From Ostrinia nubilalis (Eukaryota > Arthropoda > Insecta > Lepidoptera > Crambidae), in contig NC_087096.1 in the NCBI RefSeq assembly GCF_963855985.1, forward strand, positions 15,562,001-15,626,000: a stretch of DNA of 64,000 bases, in the 5' to 3' direction. The position numbers and the translations under genes were made by a program. Below the pieces are notes generated by a model. The model searched no databases. It saw only the letters and a list, made by a program, of their open reading frames with translations, and was not told the origin of the DNA. How positions within the stretch are numbered: position 1 is the stretch's first letter; every line of letters starts with the position of its first letter. Positions 21,769-33,675 of the stretch are shown here, piece by piece.

Positions 21769-24322
21769 TTAATATTGCTTTTTTATTTGTTCTATTGTGT
21801 GTGGAACAAAATGGTCGTTGCGTTGATATACTAAAACAGAAATAGGTGAAGCTTTATTTCTTTACTTTAAAAGATTTCGAAATAGATTGAGAAGCTGAGG
21901 ATTTGGGAAACATCTAATTTGCAATTCTAAGGGATCGTTATATTCGCTGTTGTTGGCTTTGTTTAGTGGCTGAGATTTTAGCCGAAATAAGAAAGTGTAT
22001 TTTAAACTCAATTTATTTATAAATCAGTTCTAAAAGTGAGTACAACAACGACAAGTTGTTTAGGTAACTCTTGACTTTGAAATAATTCTAAATTGTATCT
22101 AAGACATTTCTTTTGAAAGATTTTTAGAATACTTAGGTCAGTTTTTTTAACCGTATTATACATAGGTACATAACGGAGGATATTTTGGAGATAATCTTGT
22201 TTATAATATACCTACCACCCTCCTTACAACAGCAAATGAATTTAAGTGTTTACAAGATTTTGTTATGAGTATAAACCGTCAAATACTGGCAAAGTGGGAT
22301 TTTATGAAATTTCACAAGCAATGCCCTCTTGAAGATTCTTCTTGGCAGTTCATAATCTGACATAAAAGCTAAGTAAAACAAACTCTTTCTTTAAATACGT
22401 TTATTATCGCCTTTAAGAACGTGACACCCAATGACAATCTTATATTACATATAATTTATATAATGCAATACGAACTAATAAACACATGTATCACAGAACA
22501 ATTTGATAGTGCTTGAAATTGACCATTTTTGTTTAGAAGTGTGGACGAACACTAAAATTAAAGATAGGACACAGAAATACGATTAAAGGTCAATAGGGAG
22601 ACAATATTGTAAACATAATTCAGAATCATTATATTTATTTATTTTAGAATATTTTCACCCTATATGTGGGGGTTCTTTACAGTTTGAGAATCTCAGGTGT
22701 GCTCTATTTCAGCAATCGTATGAATGCGTTCTCTCTCTCTCAGTTTAATGGCAAAGAGACATTATAACCACAAAACTCCGATATAATCTAAGACAATGAA
22801 CTCCAAATAAAAGGTAGTTTATTTTCTACTTCCAAAATACTCGTAATACAATACCAGTTATTTTTACAAAAAGAATTCTTATTAACAATATTCACAGCCT
22901 AATGATCTCAAAAGTAAATACATCTTCGTTTGACTAATATTTGTGTCCGAAAATAAGACGTAGACTATTAATACAGAGAGTTTGTTACGGAATAGAAAGA
23001 AATTCTGTACAGAGTTACAATATAGGGTGTTAGCAATAATTTGAACACATTTTTCAGATAATTCATGAAAACTATTTTGCGTATTTAATGAAAAAATAAC
23101 TGTCATGTTGATAATTGCAAGTTAATAGCAAATCAAGATAGATTTTTCCATATCTCGGAAAATGAAAACCTTTGATTTTACTGTCACTTGCACACTGAGG
23201 ATTCCGTATCATCTGCTTTTTCAATTTCTCGGAAATTAATAAGCCAAGTCGAAAAGAGAAAAGATAAAAAACGGTCAACAAAGTTGAAGCTTTATAGGTT
23301 CCTTTATTTATTTTGGGGCACGGAACCCGAGAAAGTAAAGCGTATTTTTCATCTGTCAGTCTATTTGAAATATGAAATTTTCTTTTATTTTTTTCTTTTA
23401 GGTGTTTAGTTTTCAAACTCCAAATATTTTTCCAACACACCAAAAGTTCCATCATGTAAGATATCTTCTCTTCAATTCCGAAAGTACTCAACATAAATAG
23501 GCTTAGTGATTGTATCATTAGTTTCGTCCGACATAAGTAATATTTCAATTACTTTTTACAAAATAGCTTTTTCTTATTTCTTCTCCCGTTTATAAAAGTA
23601 AATATTATTATTATCTATAGTTTATCTCCCTATTACCAAAAAAAAATTATTTTAGGTGATAGATTTTAGTTACAATTTAGATGTTCGACTAACTAGCTTG
23701 CATAACTTTATATACAATATACACATAAGTATAGTAAATCTTAGAATTTGGCACGACAGAAGTGACTTAAGAAAATACAGTCTATGCATTTCAAATTATA
23801 GTTATACTCATAATTTCATATAGATAAATATTTTCAGAAGCTAAAAGTAATGAAGACTCAATTTTTTTCATTGACAGTAGTAAAAAGTCTATCAGTATTT
23901 TCTTCACTATTTCAGGCTATGCCACTTCTCAAAATATTAAGATGATACAAAAAAAACTAGGTACGACAACAAATAAAAAGATTCGCTGACCGTCTGTAAT
24001 ATCAATTTACATACAGCTGACCAATTTTCTTCCACAAAACTTATAAAATCAACTCACACAGCAGAAAAAGATGGACAACAATCGTTCATATCATAATAAT
24101 AGTAGTGACTTAATGCGTATAAAGTATCCTTTGTAGTTGGTTCGATAAAGCCAATATCAATGGCGAACTATCACCATGTAACGTCACTTCATCAGGAACA
24201 TCACATGGTATCTTATGGAGACGCAATAAGAGCTAGATTTCAACAAAAATGTGCCTGATGTACTGTCTGTACAACGCAACCCTTCCATATACCCTATTAA
24301 CGCTCGACCAAATGGGGTCATA
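21769..24322. other. No gene seen
   Basis: About 2.5 kb of AT-rich DNA with a short (TC)n run at 22730-22740. The overlapping minus-strand frames at 22882-23548 give low-complexity hydrophobic translations with no domain, splice context or codon bias that I could support. Confidence 0.45.
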
Positions 24323-24324
24323 TA

Positions 24325-24828
24325 CAGGGTGAATGAGAAAGGGGAGCAACCTTTGAAAGTACGATAGTACAGCAATAAAATAATTTTCAGTAGTGATCAA
24401 TTTGCACTCACGAGGCAAAATAAATACTTGAATATTTACCACAATTTCAGGAATTACGTTTTATTTCCTACTGTTTCTATTTTTGACCTCAATCTCCATG
24501 AAAAGTGGTCAAATCTTGACACACTTTATTCAGAAAATATGCATTCAATTTATTAAAGGCAGTCGAATTGTAAAGATTGCAGAAAGATAGAGATTTAGAA
24601 AGAGTGATTTTGTTGCAGTCAGTATAATGGGCATAGAAGCAGATCACTCGTATGTGTTGAAACGTAGGAATACATATTATGACACCCGGATTTATTAGCG
24701 TCACAATGACATGTAAACTCTGTGACTAGTTCGATTTCAAGTGAACCAATCACAAGTTTCTATCCGCGAGTATGAATTCATACTTAAATTTGATTTCATA
24801 GTACAGGCCTATGACTTTGAACACCCTG
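24325..24828. mobile_element. Mariner/Tc1-like non-autonomous element, TA duplication
   Basis: TA|CAGGGTGAATGAG at 24323 and CTTTGAACACCCTG|TA at 24830 give short inverted ends (CAGGGTG) and a TA target duplication. There is no transposase ORF. A second element with the same terminal motif lies at 40039-40302. Confidence 0.5.
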
Positions 24829-25033
24829 TATTCGCCAACCTTATATCAATTACGTATACATAATATCTATGCTTATTCGGAAAAATCAGTGGACCATTGA
24901 TATTGTGTCTTTTCCCGAACAAGTCGTTGGTTTATTTTATGGAGGACCCACGGAATATCAAACAGTTGATGATTCCTGAAAGTAAGAGTGGTTTCCGTCA
25001 GAGCGAACATGTGTAAAAAATTACAATTTAGTT

Positions 25034-25147
25034 TGTTACTTCTTCACGTCTAAACGGCTGGAGCGATTTGATATAGAGTTAGCTGACACCCTGGATTAAC
25101 ACATAGGCTACGTTTTACCGCGAGTGACACCGCGGGGCACAGGTAGT
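25034..25147 (+). mobile_element. Degenerate Helitron fragment
   Basis: Contains ACGGCTGGAGCGATTTGATA, AACACATAGGCTACGTTTTA and CACCGCGGGGCACAGGTAGT, resembling the conserved parts and GC-rich 3' end of Lepidopteran Helitrons, but the termini are not clear. Confidence 0.4.
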
Positions 25148-25320
25148 AAAATATAATTGTCATTACTATTACTTGTCAAAAATTACATTATTATTTTACA
25201 AGCTCAATATATTGATGTTACCACAACTTGTTCCTTTCATAGTTACTGAAGTCAATTATAATATTTAGTAGTAGAAAGTCAAGAGCTTATTCAAACTTAA
25301 GTTCTCAAGATAAACATTAA

Positions 25321-25435
25321 GGCTGAGTTGCACCACATAACTTTGACCGTAACTATAACGATAACCAGTGTTTTTGTATGGAGTTTGACAGAATAGGACG
25401 TTTGTTAAAGTAAAAGTAACATGGTGCAATCCACC
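25321..25435. mobile_element. GGCTGAGTTGCACCA palindromic MITE, copy 3
   Basis: Same family as 13687-13804, with a diverged right end (GGTGCAATCCACC). Confidence 0.7.
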
Positions 25436-25439
25436 TTTA

Positions 25440-27011
25440 GTTAAGTTTTCTCTTGGTATGTTGGTAGAGAATGCTAGCAGCAAGAAAAAATATTTTTTAA
25501 TGTAGAAAAATAATGTTTTCAGTTTCAGTATTATCATTTGAAACGCATAGACTGTTCTAATAGGTGAGTTATGCTATAAGAGGTTTAACACTAGCACGAT
25601 GAAACGTATATTGAATCCAACTGAATGACAATATACAAATGAGATCGCTATGCTAAATGGAAGTGATACAAAAATATACTTTACAAAGGTTTGTCATAGG
25701 ACTCCAAGCAGCTCTCTTGAAATGATGATATTGATTCATATTAATTTATATTTTATATCAAATATTTTACTTTTCACAGTTATTAAATAGTTATTATAAC
25801 AACAATATTTTGGAACAGATACTAACTTAAATAGCGTTACAACCACTAATATGAACAAATATGAGTGTTATTTGTTGAAAGAATCATTTTTTTATTATAC
25901 CAGTTAATCGATTTTGCAGATATTCATTACATGAAACTGTTCATAGAGAAATTAATAAATGGAGGTTTTATTTCATGAAAAAAGTACAGACGAACGCACA
26001 TTAAGGTTAACATTGTGACATCTCATGTATAGCTGTTAACAAAGCTATTTTGCAATAATTGAATATGCTGACGACTGTACTTAATTTTCAAAGTCTAAAT
26101 TCCCAAATATTATCAATATCATCACAGAAATTATATCAATAATATGAAAATGCCGCGATCCTGTCAATTTCGTTGCATAAACTAAAAAACTTAAATTATT
26201 AATAATAATTATTATGTAACATGAATTTTATTAACAACGATTTAATTACCTGTTTAGACTTTATATACGTTGTTTTTATGATATATGGGGATTATTAATA
26301 TATTTTTTAATTTGAGCACGTAACTAAAAGTTATTATTCGCTTATTTTTACTTCAATATGTCTTTTAAGGCTAATGCATATACAATTGATTTTATTTTAT
26401 CTATTAGTAATCCCCATAATTTTGCTTTAGCTCCCACTCAACATTGTAAATATAATTACAAATTTTCGTGACATAAAACATCGAAATTCAGTGCTTGCTA
26501 TTTATTATAATAATTCTGTCATTAATTATTATTATTATTATTAATTGATCACCCTTGCTTGCTATGATTATAATTTTCACATTGCACCGCCAAAAATAAT
26601 AAATAGTATTATGAAGTGAAAATTATTGAATATTATGAATAGCAACGACGAAGTCATAGGAAAAATATGGTTTTCAAATTAAATCTTCTTCTCTAAATCC
26701 AGGGACTGTGGTAAATTGCCAATAATAGTAGACTAGAAAATATGTACCCAACTTTCGTACAAAGTCTTCATAATTTTCAACAGGTTTCTCAAAGAGTCTG
26801 AGACACGTGAAATTTCGAAAGAAATAACAATATACTTTTAGTACGTCAATATTTCTTTTGTTCGACCATAAATATACAACACAAAGCTCTCGCTGCCTCT
26901 GGAGACGGTGTGACGTGCACAAAGCGACTGCTTTCTTTGAACATAAACAATATAAACAAGTGCATATCGGAGGCCAATGCCACCGACAGGATAGGATTCA
27001 GTTTCCAACTA
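25440..27011. other. No gene seen
   Basis: Very AT-rich DNA with short (ATT)n runs around 26525-26545. Overlapping small frames at 26674-27097 are not supported by any domain. Confidence 0.45.
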
Positions 27012-27055
27012 AAATAAAACTCGTAAAACTCATTTATTTTTGCAAATAGGCTTTT
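27012..27055 (-). mobile_element. 3' tail of an older LINE copy, separated from its body
   Basis: AAACTCATTTATTTTTGCAA and ATAGGCTTTTAAAAA match the 3' tail of the LINE at 27786-28752. The matching next segment of the same 3' untranslated region is found at 28817-28877, so about 1.76 kb of later insertions divides it. Confidence 0.6.
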
Positions 27056-27523
27056 AAAAATCTGGGGGCACGGCAGTGCCCCCACCAAGTCGAGCAAAAA
27101 AGCGGCACGGCCGTACCATCCTTTTCTCGAAGCAATTCAGGCCATTTTCGACCGCCTGTAACTTCGTTGTGGATAAAACTAGAAGGCTGAAATTTCATTA
27201 GCAATGCAGGCATTGTAAAGACACGGTATATTTCAAATTTCATTCAATTTGAACCAGTAGTTTAAGAATTATAACGGGTCAAAGTTTCTTAATTTTGTCA
27301 CTCACTGACTGACTGACTCACCGATCATCAAAATTCTAAGGCACTTCTAGCAGACCTAGAAGCTTCAAATTTGGAATATAAGTAGTGTTTGGTGTATGAA
27401 TCAAGGAAAAACTAAAATATTTGGGGGCACGGTAGTGCCACCGCCAAGTCGAGTAAAATTTTTCAATTTCGGTCCAGTTTTCTAGATACATAACTGCTGT
27501 CTACAAAATACAAAAAGAAATGA
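27056..27523. mobile_element. Repeat with two GGGGGCACGG hairpin ends
   Basis: Two copies of a hairpin block (GGGGGCACGGCAGTGCCCCC at 27062 and a diverged one at 27422), each followed by CCAAGTCGAG, lie 360 bp apart in the same direction. Between them is a (TGAC)n stretch at 27300-27320. The layout resembles repeated hairpin-ended rolling-circle (Helentron-like) ends, but the termini are not certain. Confidence 0.4.
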
Positions 27524-27785
27524 GATCCCATCAAAAACAATACTTGTCAAAAAAACCAAGTCTCGCAACTCAGTTGTTCTACGGTAAAAAGTTGTGAGAT
27601 CCATGTAATACCAAGTCCAGGCCAGGAAATCTTTAACGTTTTATATAAATTATTGACTTGGCCATCGCACTAAATAATTTAATTTACACGTGTTTTCATG
27701 CGATGGCCAAGTCAATATATTTATGTAAAACGTTAAAGATTTCCTGGCCTGGACTTGGTATTACATGGATCTCACAACTTTTTAA

Positions 27786-28752
27786 AAACTCATTAAAACT
27801 CATTTATTTCTGTAAATAGGCTTAAAAAAAGCACTTTTACACGTCCCAGTATTAACCCTACCACTGCTTCAGGACAATAAATGGGCCAGTGCTGAGAAGA
27901 AGCAGCGCAAGAAACTCAGTCACCATTGTCAGCCTCTTTTTCAAAGGTTTACATGCTTTAAAATGTACAAAGTTATAAATATTTATGCGAGCTAGGCAGT
28001 AACGTATCCCAAACATTTTTATCTTTTAAATAATCATCGACTTTATAGTAGCCCTTTTTCATTAAGGTACTTTTAATATGTGCTTTGAATTTATGAATGG
28101 GTAGTTCTACAACAGTTTGTGGTAATTTATTAAAGAATTTAATACATTTTCCCATAAATGAATTACCAATCTTATGCAATCTGAAATTTGGAACGGCAAG
28201 TTTATTTTTGTTTCTTGTATTAAAGTTATGCAAATCGCTCTTTTTCGTGAATTGCTCTATATTTTTGCGGACATATAAAAGGTTTTCATAAATGAACTGT
28301 GAAGCTACTGTCAGTATGTTTATTTCCTTAAAAAAATCTTTCAAGGAAAATCGGGGTCCAAGGTTATAAATGGCCCGCACTGCTCTCTTCTGCAGAACAA
28401 ACACAGTTTCAATGTCCGCGGCTGAGCCCCACAACAATATGCCGTATGACATTATACTATGAAAATAGCTAAAATATACTAGCCTTGCCGTTTCAATGTC
28501 AGTTAATTGCCTTATCTTTCTCACTGCAAAAGCAGCCGAACTGAGCCTTTTTGACAAAGTTTCAATATGAGGACCCCATTGAAGTTTAGCATCTAAAGTG
28601 ATTCCCAGGAATGTTGTGGAATTTATGCTATTTAATGGTTCATTCTTCACCATTAATTGCGTGGAAACCTGCCTCACATTAGGTAAGTTAAATTTAATGC
28701 ACTTAGTTTTGTTTGCATTTAACAATAAGTTGTTAACAGTGAACCAATGTAT
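27786..28752 (-). mobile_element. 5'-truncated CR1/Jockey-like LINE inserted in the MITE
   Basis: A 3' fragment of a LINE related to the one at 42055-46830, with its 3' untranslated region and A/T-rich tail at the left. It interrupts the right arm of the palindromic MITE at CAACTTTTTA, with TTTA possibly duplicated at both junctions. Confidence 0.75.
27973..28725 (-). pseudogene. LINE reverse transcriptase C-terminal fragment
   Basis: A 250-codon frame covers the end of the reverse transcriptase (FLGITLDAKLQWGPHI near residues 40-55) and the C-terminal region (FSYFHSIMSYGILLWGSAA; KLAVPNFRLHKIGNSFMGK). It aligns end to end, without gaps that I could see, with the last part of the frame ending at 42321, at roughly three quarters identity by eye. 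The palm motifs with FADD are missing because the copy is 5'-truncated, so it cannot be functional. The frame itself is still open, so it is not very old. It belongs to a related but separate subfamily. Confidence 0.9.
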
Positions 28753-28816
28753 TTACCGTAGAACAACTGAGTTGCGAGACTTGGTTTTTTTGAGAAGTAT
28801 TGTTTTTGATGGGATC

Positions 28817-28877
28817 ACTTTTACACGTCCCAGTATTAACCCTACCACTGCTTCGGGACAATAAATGGGCCAGTGGT
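28817..28877 (-). mobile_element. 3' UTR segment of the older LINE
   Basis: Near-identical to 27833-27895 (ACGTCCCAGTATTAACCCTA; GACAATAAATGGGCCAGTG), with one change (cttcagg versus cttcggg). It begins exactly where the palindromic MITE ends. Confidence 0.7.
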
Positions 28878-29594
28878 ATGTATACATTATTGCAAGAATC
28901 AACACAGCCCGCACCAGTCAGTTTGCGTTCTTTGCTCATGCCCGCACTGTTAGATCACATGGATACAAAATGATTTAGAGATTAACAATGTTGTTTATAC
29001 ATGATGTGCGCTGCGTTCACTTTTCCCTGATCGCAGACCGCAGAATGCATCCATGTGGCAAATTCTACAATCACCAAGTTCTAAGTTATGTAAACTTTAT
29101 ACATATTATAGCGATGTGATAAGTGGAGAGAATATCATCATAATCAGTAGGGAATTTATTTAGCTTCCACTGGCAGAGCACCAAGCCGCCTTATTGAAGA
29201 ACGTATCGCAATGACAGTCCGGCCGCCGTACTACAAGACGGTGCTGTTTTTTATAACGGCGCTGTTTTTTAAATTGGCTAGCTGTAATGTAAAACGGCGG
29301 ATTATACAATCCGTCTGCGACATTTACATCATCAAAGCTACATTTTGTAAAAATATAAACAGCACAAAATAACTGTTAATTCTCAGACCATTGAAATAAA
29401 CTTCGAAATTTCCTAAATCAGTTTGTAAAGAAAACTCTAGAGACCTAAAGCTTACTCTAATAATATAAGCAACTTCTGAACACAAATATTTAATCTGTAC
29501 TCAGCTGGTCGCCATGTTTCAAATGTAATGATATTGAAACTTATTGTAAGGGTGCGCTTATATTTGTGGATTGACCTTTATATTGTTTTTTGAT
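28878..29594. other. No gene seen
   Basis: Intergenic DNA with no recognisable repeat or coding signal. Confidence 0.45.
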
Positions 29595-29800
29595 AGATTC
29601 ATATTCATCATTTCAGCTACAGGACGTACACTGCTGAACATAGTCCTCCTCCAATGATTTCCATATTGCCCGGTTGGTAGCGGTCTGCATTCAGCGACTT
29701 CTGCTACTTTTTGAGGTCGTCGGTCTAAATTTTAATAGATTATTAAGGGAGGCCTTTGTCCAGCAGTGTACGTCATTTGGCTGAAACGAAGGAACGAACT
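29595..29800. mobile_element. Two RTE-like LINE 3' ends facing each other
   Basis: 29595-29715 is a minus-strand copy (CAGGACGTACACTGCTGAAC). 29735-29800 is a plus-strand copy of the ACGA-tailed subfamily (GGGAGGCCTTTGTCCAGCAG). Only about 20 bp separates them. Confidence 0.7.
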
Positions 29801-30426
29801 AGGTGACTTGTTAGGCTAACTGGAGGGGTCCAGGTACAAATATTACTTGATTTAGGAGTACGTTCACCACAATACTGTTATAATTTGCACCGCCTTTCTT
29901 TCTCGGCTTGACCTGTGGTTGACTGGTAGAAAATGCCAACCGGCATTAAGTCCGGCACTGTACAGTGATTATATGCAAAAAGTTTAAATAAATAAATAAT
30001 CCAGCAATTGACGTGATCTAACTACCAACTGAGCTACTTTCTGAAAAAAAAAAACGTAAATATTTAATGTGAAGTAGACGCGCCCTAACGAAAACGAATA
30101 TAATTCAGTAGCGAAGTTCTCTTTGCTGAAATTTGTAAACTCATTATGTGTATTATGGCTCCAAAAGACACAAAAGTCTTGGAACTCGTAATACGTGGAT
30201 TGAGTAATGTTCTAACTTGCTATGTCAATACTAACTTTGTATGTAAATATACAGACGTGCTCGCGAACTTGTAGTGAGGAACACCACGTCATACTTTAAA
30301 TTCAAATTCGAATTATTATTGTAAATTTAAACCCTTTTCAGAACCTATTACACATCCCAAAAGCTCTATCTATCACCACTTTTAGACAAGTTATTAATAC
30401 AGGCTGGTCTGAGAAGGAGAGTGGAA
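29801..30426. other. No gene seen
   Basis: AT-rich. The stretch AAATGCCAACCGGCATTAAG at about 29930-29950 recurs inverted near 47395-47420 and is part of a dispersed repeat. Confidence 0.4.
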
Positions 30427-30644
30427 TCTAAATACATATAATAACACAAAAGTGACTGACTGACTGACAACATAGTGATCTATCAACGCACAGCCCAAAC
30501 CACTGCACTGGACGGATCGGGCTGAAATTTGGCATGCAGGTAGATGTTATGACGTAGGCATCCGCTAAGAAAGGATTTTACGAAACTCCACCCCCAAGGG
30601 GGTAAAACGGGATCTACGTGTACGAAGTCGCGGGTGGCCACTAG
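30427..30644 (+). mobile_element. Short Helitron (plus)
   Basis: Starts A|TCTAAATACATATAATAA, has a GACTGACTGAC tract, AGGCATCCGCTAAGAAAGGA and a GC-rich end TACGAAGTCGCGGGTGGCCA followed by CTAG|T at 30641-30644. Confidence 0.7.
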
Positions 30645-30660
30645 TTATAGAAATAAAATA

Positions 30661-30868
30661 CTAGCGACCGCCCGCGACTTCGTACGCGTGGACCCCGTTT
30701 TACCCCCTTAGGGGTTGAATTTTGCAAAATCCCGTCTTTGTTAGCACCTAAGTTCTAAAAGGAACCCCCATGCAAAATTTGATATTCCTAGCACTTGTAG
30801 TTTCTGAGATTTCGTGATGAGTGAGTGAGGCAGTCAGTCAATCAGTGACCTTTCGCTTCTATATTAGA
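30661..30868 (-). mobile_element. Short Helitron (minus), tail to tail with the previous one
   Basis: Minus-strand copy of the same superfamily: TC at 30868-30867, a (TGAC)n tract, CACGCGTACGAAGTCGCGGG and CTAG at 30664-30661. Its 3' end lies 16 bp from the 3' end of the plus-strand copy. Confidence 0.7.
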
Positions 30869-32944
30869 AATGTGCGTGCTGCGTGGTTAAAATTTAGGGG
30901 TAGGAACTAGTTCATTTTATGTACAACATACGCCCCCGACATAACAGCTATGAAAGTGTTATTACATTTTATTATTTCATCTCCGAAGGTCGTTATTTTT
31001 CACGTAATAAAACGGCAGCTGTAAAGCATCGAAAATAGAATTTGATCGTAAAATTGATATCTTCATGTTAATGGATTCCCCTGACATAGTGCCGAGGCTG
31101 TGCACTCTGACGCGCGTGTAACAATATCTTATTTGTTTCATTCGATAGGGGGACATACGTGAATAGTATTAGTGATGGACCTGTGAAATATCGATAGAAA
31201 TAAAACCTTAACCAGGTTGATTGGTAACCGATTGAACTGAGACAAAAGATAAGTTCTAAACAAGAAAAAATCTTTGATATTTTTGTGGACAGTTTTTTTT
31301 TATCCACAACGAGGAAGCTCTTTAAAGCCTGGTTTAGACACTCACGATAACCGCGCATTTTCTGGGCAGATCAAACCATAACCGTATAGTTACAGAAACC
31401 AGGCTTCGCCAAACGTCAAGGGTCCGCGCTATGTTTCACAATGTGCTGTACCATCGCTGTACAACACCACTCAGCGATATAGCGCTTTGTACGTAGCTAG
31501 GAACTCATTCTGTTTAGCAATGCCTTAAAGCAAATTGCCTGCGAACCCTTGTCAATATGATTGGGCTTTATCGTCAATTTGCGCTGAGTGCGTAATAGCA
31601 TTAATAGCATTAATGGATGTACAGTTACATACTCGCTTAGTAATTCGTAGAAAGATTTTTACTCGACGTTACGATGAAACACATTTAGTAAAAATTTGTG
31701 TGTGTTAACAGAAAAACTAAGTGTAGAGAGCTTTTGTTTAAATGATCTTTTATATCCGTATTGTTAAGTAACACCAAATTCACAAGATACATTATGGGTT
31801 TTCAAGTAATTATTAATAGAGCTATAAGTTTCCTCATATTTAAATTTTCGTCTATCGTAGCAACATTATCGATACCAAAACCATCGACAACGTGCACTGA
31901 TTACCCTACTTCTGGCTCGAACGAGCCTGGTAATAAATCAACCTTCATCTTTTGTTTACCTTCCAGAGTTTCTGTAAAGACAAAATTTTATACGGAAAAT
32001 GTACGATGAAACTTAGGCACGAATACGAATGTTATATTTTTGTTACCGTTTCGCGTCGCGCGGAATATTTTTCTTGGCATTTTACATTATGTAGAGCACT
32101 TAGTTATTAACATAATCAGTTTATTTGGATTGACGAGCTTTATTTAACAGTCTGTTTGAGTTTTGGCGTACCTAATGGAATGCTAAATTAATTTAAGAGG
32201 AGATCTCTGGCTGTAGGATAAAGGGTAAAAAAACTGGAAGTTGAAAATAGAATTTATTAGGAAAAAAATTCGTTTCCCTAGACCTCATCCTTGTTAATAT
32301 AGTATTGTTTAAATAAGAATAATGACTTGTAAATAGGTTCTTGCCATTACTGGAATATTAAAAAGCAACGTCAATAGAAGTCAGCAATTCTGCGAACCTC
32401 CTTAAATTACAAAGAGAAATAATGTTGAGATCTCTGACATGGACGAGAAGACAATCTTTACAAGAGTCGGGGAATATTGCTTAGGGGGTTATAGAACTGT
32501 AAAAGGAGTTAAGGGAAATCCAACGGTGGATTAGTGGGGATAATAAACTTAACCATGGTGAGCTAGCATCAAGGGTGACAATTATTACCTAACTATGCTC
32601 TACTTTCATCGGCTGTACCGATTAGACTTCACTCAAGGCACTGTATTTAGAAAATATATGTACTGACGACAAGCACGCCGCTATTACCATAACTGACTCC
32701 GTGATGGTTGGACACGAACCTGCAACAAAGAATTTTTTTTAGTTTATTTACTCAAGACTTTGAGCGTAAAGTATGATACCTACAGTATCGTATTACCATG
32801 AGAAAAATCGTATAAGCTCATGCAAAAAAGTATGAAATACGAGCAGAGCGAATACCTATACCAGTTTATCCACCAACCAAAATGTTCGTTCACGGATCCT
32901 CTTGGTGGATTCACTTTAATTTGAGAGAAAACAAGTTTCACCTC
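30869..32944. other. No gene seen; one possible small foldback
   Basis: About 2 kb without coding support. 31327-31405 has inverted ends AAGCCTGGTTT / AAACCAGGCTT and could be a small MITE; the internal pairing is weak. Confidence 0.4.
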
Positions 32945-33060
32945 CTCATCATCATCATCATTTCAGCCACAGGACGTCCACTGCCTCCCCCAATGATTTC
33001 CACATCGCCCGGTTGGTCCATCCAGGCACCTTCCTGCTATCTTTATGAGTCGGTTCACCC
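32945..33060 (-). mobile_element. RTE-like LINE 3' end
   Basis: Minus-strand ATG-tailed RTE fragment (CATCATCATCATTTCAGCC, GGACGTCCACTGCC) with an internal deletion. Confidence 0.75.
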
Positions 33061-33308
33061 TCTATTTCACCCTTACAACTAGGCTTTTGCTTACCAGAAA
33101 CCGGAAAATTTAAGGTCGGGATAGCACGATGCTAACGGCCTTCAGTTATGTTTATGGCTCCCTTTAGAGTGCCTTCTTGATGCTGTGATACCTCAATCTG
33201 CTTCGAGGCCTGGTCAGGATTCCTAATCCTCATCCTCTCTATTGAATAAACCAATGTGTTAACAAAAACAAAATAAAAAGCAACAAAAATCATAAATTAC
33301 GCACCCCA

Positions 33309-33426
33309 CCGACTACAGGCTTTTTGTCGGCCAATAGTTTAGTCGGATAATCAATATGAACATGACCGTTTCGTCATAACAAATTGGAAACTGTCCAAAC
33401 CATCTGCCGACTAAACTGTAGTCTGC
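33309..33426. mobile_element. CTACAGGCTTTTTGTCGGCC MITE
   Basis: A palindrome-like repeat with ends GACTACAG and its complement GTAGTC, and internal GTCGGC/GCCGAC pairs. It ends about 30 bp from the splice donor of the last visible beat-like exon. Relatives lie at about 39605-39715, 53265-53439 and 58860-58975. Confidence 0.5.
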
Positions 33427-33455
33427 GAGGAATCTGAAGATAATTTGTCACTCAC

Positions 33456-33675
33456 CAGAAGCAGTGAACATAGACAGATGGGGTGATCTAGCCACCACCA
33501 GGCTAGCGTTGGTGGACCTTATATAGGGGGGCCATGTTGGCTGCATGGCGTCGCATCGGATCGCCACGGAGCCCCTGGTGGTGTTCACTCTGAGGCGGAG
33601 GTACCGCCAGGTGCTCCGGAGACCCCACTCATCCGGCGCTGACACGCGGGTGTAGTTAATCGACCATGGCTCCAC
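33456..33675 (-). CDS. beat-like gene, fourth visible exon (second half of Ig2)
   Basis: Acceptor CCCACAG precedes GTGGAGCCATGG at 33675; donor GTGAGT follows at 33455-33450. The 220-nt exon begins in phase 0 and ends after one base of the next codon. It encodes VEPWSINYTRVSAPDEW through RLRVNTTRGSVAIRCDAMQ, ending FTASG. The Cys in IRCDA should pair with the Cys of MNCTT in the previous exon. NYT, NTT and NAS are possible N-glycosylation sites. The C-terminal tail or membrane anchor must be coded further left; I could not identify that exon. Confidence 0.85.

Larger units (their letters stand above)
27524..28816. mobile_element. Long palindromic MITE split by a LINE insertion
   Basis: The left arm begins GATCCCATCAAAAACAATAC at 27524. 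The opposite arm ends with its complement at 28816. The inner part (27587-27785) is a nearly perfect hairpin of about 85 bp per arm around GACTTGGCCATCGCA. The outer right arm resumes at 28753 after the LINE. Removing the LINE restores one palindrome of about 325 bp. No target duplication was clear. Confidence 0.7.

Noticed and set aside
23072..23548. 158-codon minus-strand frame
   Set aside because: AT-rich, Lys/Phe/Leu/Ser-heavy translation without a domain or splice sites; likely chance.
33121..33240. Possible last beat-like exon (acceptor followed by a short open frame ending in TAG)
   Set aside because: The phase could fit, but the translation has no anchor or conserved tail and the sequence looks like an unrelated repeat; not supported.
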